A DNA stretch of 48,398 bases, from positions 1 to 48,398 of the forward strand of contig JBDRMB010000024.1 of NCBI GenBank assembly GCA_043812455.1, read 5' to 3'. Source of the stretch: JABHQR01 sp043812455 (GTDB lineage Archaea; Nanobdellota; Nanobdellia; Woesearchaeales; GW2011-AR9). Shown one piece after another: positions 34,561 to 42,084 of this stretch (the first letter of the stretch is position 1; every line of letters starts with the position of its first letter). The notes beneath the pieces were generated by a model that did no database searches, was not told the origin of the DNA, and saw nothing but the letters and a program-made list of their open reading frames with translations. The position numbers were made by a program, and so were the translations under genes.

Positions 34561-35028
34561 ATGGGACAAATATACGCTGTAAGAACTGCTGCTAACAGAG
34601 AAGATCAAGTTGTTGATTATTTGATATCTAAGTTAGAGAAAGAAACTCAACTAGGAATTTATGCTGTAATCAGACCGCACGGAATGAGAGGATATATTTT
34701 CGTAGAAGCTGCTTCACAATCAGATGCTGAGATGGCATTACATAGAGTACCTTACGCACGAGGTTTGTTGCCTGCAGAAATTCCTTATCCTGAAATTGAA
34801 CATATGTTAGAACAAGTTAAAGTTGAAATGAATATCCGGAAGAACGATATTGTAGAAATTATTTCCGGTCCATTCAAACGTGAGAAAGCTAAAGTTAACA
34901 GGGTTAACAAGATCAAAGATGAAGTTGTTGTTGAACTGCTTGAAGCTGCTGTTCCGATTCCAATTACTGTTAGCATGGATTCTGTGAAAGTTATTCGTAG
35001 AGAAAGTGATGACGACGATGAGGAGTAA
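34561..35028 (+). CDS. spt5: Transcription elongation factor Spt5
   Basis: 155 aa. NGN domain (1-90, IYAVRTAANREDQVVDYLIS, HGMRGYIFVEA) and KOW domain (from about 98, VEIISGPFKREKAKV) are as in archaeal Spt5, with an acidic tail. It clamps RNA polymerase with Spt4 for processivity and couples to the ribosome. It follows secE by 4 nt. A 75-aa gene follows 2 nt later. Confidence 0.96.
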   Translation: MGQIYAVRTAANREDQVVDYLISKLEKETQLGIYAVIRPHGMRGYIFVEAASQSDAEMALHRVPYARGLLPAEIPYPEIEHMLEQVKVEMNIRKNDIVEIISGPFKREKAKVNRVNKIKDEVVVELLEAAVPIPITVSMDSVKVIRRESDDDDEE

Positions 35029-35030
35029 AA

Positions 35031-35258
35031 ATGGATTTTAATTTAGATTCTTATGTTAATCGTATGTCACCTTATAATAAAGATGAAGAAAGATCTCCTG
35101 AGCTTGATGCACTTGCAGATGAAGCTATGAATTGTATAGCTTTGATTGATGCTGGTTCTGTACCTCGTTTTTGTAATCGTGCTACTGAGTTAGCTTTAGA
35201 ATATATGGATACAGATTTTCCAGATCTTCCAGCATTAAATACAGCAAAAACTATTTAA
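35031..35258 (+). CDS. Hypothetical protein after spt5, 75 aa
   Basis: Starts MDFNLDSYVNRMSPYNKDEE, acidic and helical with no membrane part. It begins 2 nt after the spt5 stop, so it is co-transcribed; GAGGAG at the end of spt5 can serve as ribosome binding site. No family recognised. The tRNA promoter TATTTAAA lies at its very end. Confidence 0.6.
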   Translation: MDFNLDSYVNRMSPYNKDEERSPELDALADEAMNCIALIDAGSVPRFCNRATELALEYMDTDFPDLPALNTAKTI

Positions 35259-35283
35259 ACAAACTTAGTTAAATCATATTTAT

Positions 35284-35401
35284 GCCCCTGTGGTGTAGTC
35301 CGGACCAAGCAAAATCTGCGATTTTCCAGGTTTGCCTTGGGGACAAACTATCATTCTGCCCTTTCGAGGCAGCGACTCGGGTTCAAATCCCGGCGGGGGC
35401 A
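35284..35401 (+). tRNA. tRNA-Glu (UUC) with a D-loop intron
   Basis: Acceptor GCCCCTG (35284-35290) pairs with CGGGGGC (35394-35400), discriminator A35401, and CCA is not encoded. The T arm is TCGGG-TTCAAAT-CCCGG; the anticodon arm is CTGCC-CTTTCGA-GGCAG with anticodon TTC. Removing 35304-35346 leaves a 75-nt tRNA with the usual archaeal tRNA-Glu pattern GGTGTAGTCCGG then ATCAT. TATTTAAA (35252-35259) is a TATA box 25-32 nt upstream. Confidence 0.93.
35304..35346 (+). other. 43-nt tRNA intron in the D-loop (after G19/G20)
   Basis: A bulge-helix-bulge fits: central helix GTCC (35298-35301)/GGAC (35341-35344), 5' bulge GGA cut after 35303, inner helix CCAAG (35305-35309)/CTTGG (35336-35340), 3' bulge AAA cut after 35346. 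The intron interior holds AAAATC/GATTTT (35311-35316/35320-35325). The exon-exon outer helix is weak, so the motif is relaxed. Cut positions are inferred from structure and from the canonical mature tRNA. Confidence 0.8.
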
Positions 35402-35607
35402 TCATTTCTCTGATCTGGTTCCCACCCACTAAAATCGATAATCTTTTAGTAGGGCATTGTGCTTACGTATGAAATCCAGGGATTCAATACACAGCTATGT
35501 TGCTCGGCGAGGGCATTTTACTCAACAGGGTTAAAGCCCACATTTAATATGGTAATTTCCAGCCACATTATGGGTTTTATAAACTAATTCTTACAGAAAT
35601 TTGAAAC
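35402..35607. other. Non-coding stretch between tRNA-Glu and an integrase-like fragment
   Basis: No long open frame on either strand. It can fold: CCC-ACTAAAA with TTTTAGT-A-GGG (about 35427-35456) and GGGC with GCCC (about 35513-35541). Its base composition is more balanced than the flanks. It may be a decayed insertion scar or a structured RNA. Confidence 0.35.
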
Positions 35608-35826
35608 ATGGAGAACACTGTTGAGTACAAAACATATAATACAAATTGGTGCAAAAAAGTACTTCAGAACATTGAAAGTTTAAAGTTAAGTAAAAGAAAT
35701 AATGAACTTCTAAATGATTTCAAAAATTATCTGTTCACAAATCCTGGTGAAGCTAGAGTAGCTAAAGTAAAAAGAAATTTTCCAAAAGATTTTAAAATAC
35801 CTAAGCTATTAAAAATAATACAATGA
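35608..35826 (+). CDS. Integrase N-terminal-domain-like fragment, 72 aa
   Basis: VLQNIESLKLSKRNNELLND followed by FKNYLFTNPGEARVAKV resembles the SAM-like N-terminal domain of archaeal tyrosine integrases (L-S-x-R-N-x-E-x-I-x-x-F, then A-R-x-x-K/R). The catalytic Arg/His/Tyr domain is missing. Located about 200 nt past the tRNA-Glu 3' end, where integrases commonly lie. TTTTATAAA (35575-35583) gives a leaderless ATG at 35608. It overlaps the next gene by 4 nt (ATGA). It could be an unrelated helical protein. Confidence 0.45.
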   Translation: MENTVEYKTYNTNWCKKVLQNIESLKLSKRNNELLNDFKNYLFTNPGEARVAKVKRNFPKDFKIPKLLKIIQ

Positions 35827-36038
35827 AAGAAGAAAATGAAGAATTACCTGAAAAATTCTGGAGAGAGTATGAAAAAGCCGATTTGTTAGAAAGAGAAGAA
35901 AAGTTAAAAGTTATAGTAGAAAAGATAACAAAAATAATTGAAATAAAAGATGAAAAGTTAAAATCTCATGTTTTAAAACTTTCATTAATGTCTTATTTTA
36001 ATGATATTCTAGATTATAAGAATCAAAGTGATAAATAA
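35823..36038 (+). CDS. Small helical protein, 71 aa
   Basis: Highly charged, starting MKEENEELPEKFWREYEKAD, apparently all helix. The ATGA overlap with the upstream fragment implies coupled translation. The WREYEKAD segment could cap a helix bundle, and pairing with the 72-aa protein is possible. It converges on the RelA/SpoT-like gene with only 1 nt between stops. Unknown family. Confidence 0.55.
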   Translation: MKEENEELPEKFWREYEKADLLEREEKLKVIVEKITKIIEIKDEKLKSHVLKLSLMSYFNDILDYKNQSDK

Positions 36039-36039
36039 C

Positions 36040-37101
36040 TCAATATTTATCTAAAATCTTATTAAGATATTTTATGAACTCTCTTGTATCTAAGAAATAA
36101 TTGGGGTAAGCCTTTTTCAAATCAGAAGTATCTGCTCCTACCAAAACAGCATCATACTCCTTTCTACCATAAATCTTTTTTTCAGCATCAGCATAATCTT
36201 GGATTGCTTTCTCTTCTTGTTGTTTTGTATAAGAGGTTATAATCAATTTCTCTTGAATAGTATCTAACTCCAGTAAAAAGAAATGAGCATTCTTTTTACC
36301 TTTTATATCATCAAAAGCTTTTAATGAGGTTGTCCAACCTTTCATCTTTGATATTACATTTAGTGTTTTTTCTTTCTTCTTAATCAACAAATAAAGTTCT
36401 TTTTCATCAGTGGGAGTTCCAGGAACGAGAGGACAATGTTCAAATCTTGCAAACGCAGAACTTACCAACTTAAAAAATTCCTTCCATTCTTCCTCTCCTT
36501 CATTTGATTTAATTGCCTGACCCGTAAAAAAACCAACAGTTTCAACAGCAGTAGCCCAAATGTGCTGTATTTTTGATCTAATCTGAACTTCAACTAACAA
36601 ACCATTATAGATATCCTTTCCCTTATCGCTATTGTACCTATAAACTAAATGTATGCTCCTATAACCATCTCTTTTTGGATAAGTAATGTAATCTTTTTCA
36701 TTTAACTTTTTATGTTTTAAATCTCCTTTAATATAATATTCATTATAGAGTTTTTTAGCTAATTCAACATCTGACATTACAGCTCTACATCCTGCAATGT
36801 CCTGCATTTGTGTGAGCTTCATCGTAGCTTTTTTTTCATTATACCTTCTATGAAGCTTTTTAATTATTGAAGGAACTCTTTTAAGCCTTTGAGCAGACAA
36901 TGTATTTTTATCAATTTTTTCAGAAACATTCTTTAATCTTTTTTTGAAGATATGCATAGGATAACTATGAGAAGCTCTCCAATTATTTAAAACATCTAAA
37001 GCTTCAATTTGTTCTTCCTTTGAACTTTTCCCACTACTTAAAATAACTCCTGCAGCATCTGTTTTAGATTTGGAAAATTTCCCTGGATCTATCTCTTTCA
37101 T
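36040..37101 (-). CDS. Stand-alone RelA/SpoT-type synthetase domain protein
   Basis: 353 aa without the HD hydrolase or TGS/ACT domains. Family features: NNWRASHSYPMHIF (39-52), AQRLKRVPSIIKKLHRRY, LTQMQDIAGCRAV (96-108), DYITYPKRDGYRSIHLVYRY (137-156) and EVQIRSKIQHIWATAVET (171-188). These contain the pyrophosphotransfer site (D, R, Y-R-S-I-H, E-x-Q-x-R). The domain makes (p)ppGpp-like nucleotides or, in toxSAS toxins, modifies tRNA. Archaea seldom have it. A TATA lies about 25 nt before the ATG; repeats lie further upstream. Confidence 0.82.
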   Translation of the reverse strand: MKEIDPGKFSKSKTDAAGVILSSGKSSKEEQIEALDVLNNWRASHSYPMHIFKKRLKNVSEKIDKNTLSAQRLKRVPSIIKKLHRRYNEKKATMKLTQMQDIAGCRAVMSDVELAKKLYNEYYIKGDLKHKKLNEKDYITYPKRDGYRSIHLVYRYNSDKGKDIYNGLLVEVQIRSKIQHIWATAVETVGFFTGQAIKSNEGEEEWKEFFKLVSSAFARFEHCPLVPGTPTDEKELYLLIKKKEKTLNVISKMKGWTTSLKAFDDIKGKKNAHFFLLELDTIQEKLIITSYTKQQEEKAIQDYADAEKKIYGRKEYDAVLVGADTSDLKKAYPNYFLDTREFIKYLNKILDKY

Positions 37102-37141
37102 AGGGTAAAGTTAACTCAAATAATATATAAATCTTTCTATT

Positions 37142-37281
37142 GCGCAGTATAGTAAAATTTAGATGGTAGTTTTGCGCAGTTTGGAAATAAGACTAAAATA
37201 GCCTTAAATCTTTAAAAAAGAAGTATTTTATCTTTATTCAATTTATTTCCAATTTTCAAAATATCTTTCTGCGCGGTTTAG
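37142..37281. promoter_or_regulatory. GCGCAGT-type repeats in the 336-nt gap upstream of the RelA/SpoT gene
   Basis: The gap 37102-37437 holds no gene I can support. TGCGCAGT occurs at 37141-37148 and 37173-37180, with a variant GCGCGGTTTAGATT at 37271-37284. The first copy sits immediately upstream of the TATA (TTTATATATTA, minus strand, about 37121-37131), where a regulator would act. The rest is AT-rich, ending in TTATAAAG (about 37408-37415), the promoter of the next gene. Confidence 0.45.
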
Positions 37282-37437
37282 ATTAAAAAATATTTTTAAT
37301 TTGAGCAGTTGTGATTATGATTAAATTCAAATTGTAATATCCTTTTCGAAAAGAAAGAATTGCACAAATGTTGTTACCAGCAGGGGCATACCTTTTTCTT
37401 CATAAAACTTATAAAGTTTTTAGTAAAAAATAACTTT

Positions 37438-37962
37438 ATGGCAGTTTGGCACGGTTTTTTAAAAGGAAATATAATAAGATCTGAAGGAGATATAGCTTCA
37501 CAAGTCAGAGCATATATTCATAATTCTGGGAATTTACATCCGAGAGATAATAGGTTGTTTATTAATTACAGCGAAGAACTAGCTCATGCCCAATTACTTG
37601 GCCCAGCTGAAACTTATGTTAAAAATGTTATTGACGTTTTAGAACCGAAACTAAGAGAATTTGATTATTCTTTAATGATGCTTTGGAGTGATTCACAAGG
37701 AAGAAGAATCGCAGAGATTATAGGTGCTAAAGTTGGTGAGGGTCATTGGAGAGATGCTAGTGTTGGCTTTACTCTTGGTTTAGTAGTTGAAAGAGAATTA
37801 GTTCCAATGGCTTTTGATAATGAATTCACTTGTGGTGATGGAGTTAATCTGTGGAATGAGGAAAAATCGTGGAGAAGGCTTATGGCTACCAACAAAGAAC
37901 AATATTTTGAATCAGGTCCAGTATTACATGTACATTATCAAAGTGATTTCTTAATTGATTAA
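37438..37962 (+). CDS. Hypothetical protein, 174 aa
   Basis: I start at ATG 37438, 23-30 nt after CTTATAAAG; the longer frame from 37360 runs through the promoter. It begins MAVWHGFLKGNIIRSEGDIA and reads as a soluble alpha/beta protein with many Trp and His residues (GEGHWRDASVGF, VLHVHYQSDF). No catalytic motif is clear. It is divergent from the RelA/SpoT-like gene across the repeat-bearing gap. Confidence 0.65.
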   Translation: MAVWHGFLKGNIIRSEGDIASQVRAYIHNSGNLHPRDNRLFINYSEELAHAQLLGPAETYVKNVIDVLEPKLREFDYSLMMLWSDSQGRRIAEIIGAKVGEGHWRDASVGFTLGLVVERELVPMAFDNEFTCGDGVNLWNEEKSWRRLMATNKEQYFESGPVLHVHYQSDFLID

Positions 37963-38057
37963 AAGGGTGTATTAAATTATTATTGAATAAGCATCTAAAT
38001 GTAACAACATTTATTTCCTAAACAAAGTTTTTAAACAGGAATAATATCCAAGACAAC

Positions 38058-38612
38058 ATGAATAAACCTGACCCTGAAAAACCAAAACTGACCAAGAATG
38101 ATCAGGAAGTTCTGAAGAGTATAATTCAGCATGCCAAGATGCCAGACTCCGACATTGCAAAGAAAATTGGCCTCTCATCACAAGCGATTTTCAAAATAAG
38201 GCACAAGCTTGAAGAAAGTGGAATTATCAAAGGTTACCAGCCTGTACTTGACCTAAAGAAGATTGGAATTAATGTTATGGTTCTTCTTATCATCAAACTT
38301 ACTCCTGACGTTTGGGAAAAATATTCTGATGCCCAGATTGCAGAAAGGATTAAACAAATACCTTATGTAATCAACGCGTACCGTGTCCTAGAACCTAACG
38401 CCAGCCACGTCTTATTGATGGGATTTAGAGATTTAGAACAGATGGATAAATATTTGGCTAAGATACAAACTAAATTTTCTAGAGAGATTGAAATCGTTGG
38501 ATCCTACCCGTTTGCAACAAACAAGATCATTACTCAATCTTCAGTAGGGTTGCTTTACGAGATCCTGGACAAGAAAGAATTTCCCCTAAATGAGTTTATT
38601 CTAAAAAGGTAG
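38058..38612 (+). CDS. Lrp/AsnC-family transcription regulator
   Basis: 184 aa. Winged-helix at residues 10-60 (LTKNDQEVLKSIIQHAKMPD, then SDIAKKIGLSSQAIFKIRHK), followed by the AsnC_trans_reg-type beta-alpha-beta region (INVMVLLIIKL, HVLLMGFRDLEQMDKYLAKI). These DNA-binding dimers respond to small molecules, often amino acids. The N-terminal dozen residues are charged. The target may be its neighbours but is unknown. Confidence 0.82.
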   Translation: MNKPDPEKPKLTKNDQEVLKSIIQHAKMPDSDIAKKIGLSSQAIFKIRHKLEESGIIKGYQPVLDLKKIGINVMVLLIIKLTPDVWEKYSDAQIAERIKQIPYVINAYRVLEPNASHVLLMGFRDLEQMDKYLAKIQTKFSREIEIVGSYPFATNKIITQSSVGLLYEILDKKEFPLNEFILKR

Positions 38613-38721
38613 TTTTTATTAACTTTTTATTTTTTATAAGTTAATATTATCAACCACAATTTTATGTACTTATTTGTCTGTTTGATTCTTTAACCTAGTT
38701 TAAATGGGGGAGGTTATTCAA

Positions 38722-38844
38722 ATGAAAAAGAAAGAATATACAGATTTGGACGGATGCTGGTACGGGTATGGAGATGATGATGACGATAATGATTATGATC
38801 CGTATGATGAAGACGAAGATGACAATGATGATGATAAATATTAA
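38722..38844 (+). CDS. 40-residue highly acidic protein
   Basis: ATG 38722 to TAA 38844, preceded by GGGGGAGG (38706-38713), a strong ribosome binding site. After KKKEYTDLDGCWYGYG the product is nearly all Asp, Glu, Asn and Tyr. It may bind metal ions or a basic partner; no family recognised. It is the first of three small genes in a row. Confidence 0.6.
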   Translation: MKKKEYTDLDGCWYGYGDDDDDNDYDPYDEDEDDNDDDKY

Positions 38845-38953
38845 TTTACTTTATGTTAGTAAATGTTTTTTAACCTTTTTTTAATCTCTTTCTTTTAATT
38901 TTTTACACTATTAGATTGAAGTATATTTGTACGACAACTTGGGGGTGGTACAA

Positions 38954-39082
38954 ATGGTTAGGCCAAAAAAACAAAAGTCCAAATGGAAAAATTGTGGAAA
39001 GTATGATTACAACGAAGAGTGGAATGACCAGCGTGACGAATATTGGGAACGCTTTATTACAAAGGAGGGGTTTGAAAAATGA
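38954..39082 (+). CDS. 42-residue small protein
   Basis: ATG 38954 to TGA 39082, with GGGGGTGG (38941-38948) as ribosome binding site. A basic start (MVRPKKQKSKWKN) is followed by an aromatic, acidic helix (YNEEWNDQRDEYWERF). The ATGA overlap with the next gene shows coupled translation. Unknown function. Confidence 0.62.
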   Translation: MVRPKKQKSKWKNCGKYDYNEEWNDQRDEYWERFITKEGFEK

Positions 39083-39270
39083 GCGCATATAGTGAACTGA
39101 TGGGACTGAAATGTTCTGATCTAAATGATCAGCAAGTTATGATTTTGATGCATAATGCCCAAATTAATAATAAAAGAAAGTTTCAGATTAATTGTTTACA
39201 AAGTGGGCATGGAAATGCAACAATTGATATAACACCAATTAATGAAGAAGGTATAACTTGGGGACAATGA
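39079..39270 (+). CDS. Small protein, 63 aa
   Basis: Starts MSAYSELMGLKCSDLNDQQV and has a helix then a beta hairpin (FQINCLQSGHGNATIDITPI). GGAGGGG (39064-39070) lies 8 nt before the ATG, which overlaps the stop of the upstream small gene (ATGA). A T-rich tract follows the stop and should terminate the three-gene unit. Confidence 0.65.
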   Translation: MSAYSELMGLKCSDLNDQQVMILMHNAQINNKRKFQINCLQSGHGNATIDITPINEEGITWGQ

Positions 39271-39361
39271 TTTTTTTATTTTTCATTTTTATTTAAACTA
39301 ATTTTTTATCACCTATTTGAGCAAACGTTTATAAACCAAAAAAGTTTTTCTAATTGTAATT

Positions 39362-39889
39362 ATGGCTAGGGAAGTAACCTCTAAAACTGTAACTACTAAA
39401 AAAGAAGTTGTAAGAGTTGATGGAAAACTTAAAGAGATAACTACAGTTAAAGATCTTAAAGGTAAAATTCTTCATAAGATCATTCAACCATTAAGAGTCG
39501 AATTTCACCTTAAGGATTTGTTAGAAGTTATTATTGGAGCATCCATACTTGCCATTCCGGTAGCTCTAACTGAAGAAACCTGGCGATTGGGAGAGACTTT
39601 ACGGATATTAAATCTTATCGGCTTTTTAGTAATTTCATTTCTATTCATTGGAGGTTTTGTCTATTACACTTATTATAGAAAACATATTAAGGAACATTGG
39701 ACAAAATTTATCAAGAGAGTTTTTTTTACTTACATTATTTCATTTTTAGTTGTTGGGATGCTATTAACACTCATTGACAAAGCGCCTTGGACCACTGACT
39801 GGTTACTTGCATTAAAAAGAGTAATTATTGTAACCTTTCCGGCGTCTATGAGTGGTACAATTGCTGATACTTTAAATAAAAGTGGATAA
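39362..39889 (+). CDS. DUF2391-family membrane protein
   Basis: 175 aa. A basic N-terminal segment (KTVTTKKEVVRVDGKLKEIT) is followed by four hydrophobic helices, with LLEVIIGASILAIPVALTEE and RVIIVTFPASMSGTIADTL as the conserved ends of the DUF2391 (TIGR02587-like) family. The role is unknown. The ATG follows a TTTATAAAC TATA by about 25 nt. The next gene begins 1 nt after its stop. Confidence 0.8.
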   Translation: MAREVTSKTVTTKKEVVRVDGKLKEITTVKDLKGKILHKIIQPLRVEFHLKDLLEVIIGASILAIPVALTEETWRLGETLRILNLIGFLVISFLFIGGFVYYTYYRKHIKEHWTKFIKRVFFTYIISFLVVGMLLTLIDKAPWTTDWLLALKRVIIVTFPASMSGTIADTLNKSG

Positions 39890-39890
39890 A

Positions 39891-40220
39891 ATGGCATACA
39901 AATGGACTTCAAAAGATAAAGCTGAAATCTTTCTAAGTACTATCATGATTATTCTAATGATTGTAGCTCTGTACATTGGTAACAATATCATTGTTAACAT
40001 CAACGAAGTTAATGAAGGATTAGATAGAACTACCAAGATTATAAATGACTGTAATGCTTGTCAAGAGCCAGAACAAAGTAAACTGGTCCCAGGAGATACT
40101 GGAAAAACAGTTGATGAAAATGGAACCGAAAATCTAATTGAACCAGTTGATGTGATAGAAATAGCTAACATCTCCAATGATAATCCAACAATAGATTTTC
40201 CTGTAGCAGGAACAGATTAA
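39891..40220 (+). CDS. Single-pass membrane protein with external Cys pair, 109 aa
   Basis: ATG 39891 (a GTG at 39882 in the same frame is less likely, since it overlaps the upstream gene). Cytoplasmic start, one membrane helix (IFLSTIMIILMIVALYIGNN), then an acidic external region with NDCNACQEPE. It is 1 nt from the DUF2391 gene, so the two are one operon and perhaps one complex. Confidence 0.68.
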   Translation: MAYKWTSKDKAEIFLSTIMIILMIVALYIGNNIIVNINEVNEGLDRTTKIINDCNACQEPEQSKLVPGDTGKTVDENGTENLIEPVDVIEIANISNDNPTIDFPVAGTD

Positions 40221-40223
40221 TTA

Positions 40224-41372
40224 TCAAACAACAGTAATCCCTTTTGCTTCTAAGATTTTAATAACGGACTCATCAATCCGTTCTTCACTGATTTCGCCAC
40301 GTTTAACCTCTTTCTCAATATATTCAATAAATTCATAAACCCTGGCTGGTTCGCGGTCAAACACCAGGATCATATCATTACCAGAATTAAATAGTTCAGT
40401 GAACATCAAACCATAATTTGTCCAACCAGTATCGTCAGTATAATGGTTCTTTAAAGATAACATGCCAATTTCGTCAGTGATCACTAAGCCGGTGAAACTT
40501 TTTCCGGCAAGTCCATTTTTTAGATCAGAAACTAACGGTTGAGAAACAACACCTGGTTTAGAAAAAGTGTCAACTGCACCAGTAGTTACAGCATGAGATA
40601 CCATCACTGCAGGAACATTTTCTGCTACCACACTCTTGAAAGGGATCAAATCTTCTTCAGATATCACTACAAAAGAACTTTCCAGGTGCAAATCTCTGTT
40701 AACTAAAGTTTTTCCAGGATAATGTTTAGCAACTGCCAAGATTCCACTTTCATTCAGACCTTTAATGTAAGCATTGGCTTTAGCAGCAATTTCTTTAGGA
40801 GTTCCAGGAAAACTTCTGCAACCCCAAATTTCGTCTTCCAAGTCAACTACTGGTGCAAAGTTCATGGTAAACCCTAACTCTTTCATCAGTTCACCTTCTT
40901 CAACACCAACCTGGTAAGCTTCTTCAACAGTTTCTATCTCGCTAAAAGTTGGGAATGATGCAAAATTTTCAAATGGGTTACGGCATCCTTCCAGATCTAA
41001 AGTTATTAACATTGGAATGTTTGAATATTTTTGATAACTGTAAACTGATCTTTCAAAATCAAATTGTGTAGGTCTGGCATCAAAGAATACTCCGCCAACC
41101 ATCATTTTCTGAAATGTCAACCTATTTTCTTCTTCACCGTACACAATAAACATCTGAGCAATCTTTTGTTTCAAAGTTAAAGAATCGTATTCTAAAATTT
41201 TCTTGTTAATATCGTAAACAACATTGTCAGGATTTTCTAAATACGCAACACCAGTACTTTGGATGTTAAGAAAAACGAGAGCTATGATTGTTATTAATAA
41301 TATTGAAGTTATTACTACATCTATTACAACTACTCTTTTTGCAATCCCCCCCCTAGTTAGTTTTGACATCAT
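40224..41372 (-). CDS. Membrane-anchored GH3 glycosidase (NagZ-like)
   Basis: 382 aa. An N-terminal membrane helix (VVVIDVVITSILLITIIALV) is followed by a GH3 barrel: LKQKIAQMFIVYG, FAPVVDL, KHYPGKTLVNRDLH (about 215-230, retaining the D-x-H dyad of NagZ) and GLVITDEIGM, the Asp nucleophile loop. It should release beta-linked N-acetylhexosamine or related sugar outside the cell. Archaea lack murein, so cell-surface glycan is the likely target. It overlaps the upstream secreted-protein gene by 20 nt. Confidence 0.85.
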   Translation of the reverse strand: MMSKLTRGGIAKRVVVIDVVITSILLITIIALVFLNIQSTGVAYLENPDNVVYDINKKILEYDSLTLKQKIAQMFIVYGEEENRLTFQKMMVGGVFFDARPTQFDFERSVYSYQKYSNIPMLITLDLEGCRNPFENFASFPTFSEIETVEEAYQVGVEEGELMKELGFTMNFAPVVDLEDEIWGCRSFPGTPKEIAAKANAYIKGLNESGILAVAKHYPGKTLVNRDLHLESSFVVISEEDLIPFKSVVAENVPAVMVSHAVTTGAVDTFSKPGVVSQPLVSDLKNGLAGKSFTGLVITDEIGMLSLKNHYTDDTGWTNYGLMFTELFNSGNDMILVFDREPARVYEFIEYIEKEVKRGEISEERIDESVIKILEAKGITVV

Positions 41373-41715
41373 AACCCTCTTTCAAACAATAACTTAACAT
41401 TTTGTTGTTAACCAGATAAAACCGTTCAGAACCTTCTGAGATGTAACATTTCCAATCAAACCCACTTACTTGCCCTTTAGAGTCTAGGACATTAAAACCA
41501 TTACTTTTTACACAATTTATCTGAGACTGAATTTCGTAACAGCAAAGGTCTACTGGTATTTGTCGTTGGTCTCTAGCATTCTCAAAGTAACACAAAGGTT
41601 CAGAATTGTCAAAGAAGTATGATAGCCCCCCAGTTAGATGGTTAGTATTCGGAAACATCAAATTGAACACTAACAAAATTACAATTAATAATAAAACAAG
41701 GTTAACAGTTTTCAT
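41353..41715 (-). CDS. Small secreted cysteine-rich protein, 120 aa
   Basis: Signal peptide or anchor (VNLVLLLIVILLVFNLMFPN) and then six cysteines (CYF, CCY, C, CYI, C), which suggests disulfides in an exported domain. Family unknown. Its end overlaps the GH3 gene by 20 nt, so they are expressed together; an adaptor for surface attachment is possible (inference). Confidence 0.65.
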   Translation of the reverse strand: MKTVNLVLLLIVILLVFNLMFPNTNHLTGGLSYFFDNSEPLCYFENARDQRQIPVDLCCYEIQSQINCVKSNGFNVLDSKGQVSGFDWKCYISEGSERFYLVNNKMLSYCLKEGYDVKTN

Positions 41716-41756
41716 TTGATTACTTTAGATTATTTTGTCTTTTAATCTTTGTTTCT

Positions 41757-42011
41757 TTACTTTTTTAACTTTTTTTTACCTTTTCTTAGTTTCTCAACTA
41801 AATCTTTTTCCAAGTCTCGCTCTTCTTTAAACGCATAATATAAACTTGGTAAGAAGATTAAGATTCCTAATGCCATCAAAGGATAAGTATAAGGCAAATA
41901 AACATGTGAAATAATCATCCCGACAGAAATTCCAATAAACAATTTTCCAGCAAGCAGCATTAACAAATGAACAAGAGTAATTTCTCTTTTGATCCATATT
42001 TTTTTTAACAT
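41757..42011 (-). CDS. Two-helix membrane protein, 84 aa
   Basis: Start placed at ATG 42009-42011, 5 nt after GGTGA (42017-42021); ATG 42014 and GTG 42020 are too close. It begins MLKKIWIKREIT; two membrane helices (LVHLLMLLAGKLFIGISVGM and YPLMALGILIFLPSLYYAF) precede a very charged Lys/Glu tail. Topology is probably N-in/C-in. Unknown function. Confidence 0.6.
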   Translation of the reverse strand: MLKKIWIKREITLVHLLMLLAGKLFIGISVGMIISHVYLPYTYPLMALGILIFLPSLYYAFKEERDLEKDLVEKLRKGKKKLKK

Positions 42012-42084
42012 CATAATCACCGAAGATAAGAATAATCTGAGATTTTATAAAGATAACTGCTTAATAAAACTAACAATTCTCATC

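Noticed and set aside
37360..37437. 26-residue N-terminal extension of the 174-aa protein
   Set aside because: It reads through the TATA box at about 37408-37415 and is unrelated in composition to the rest.
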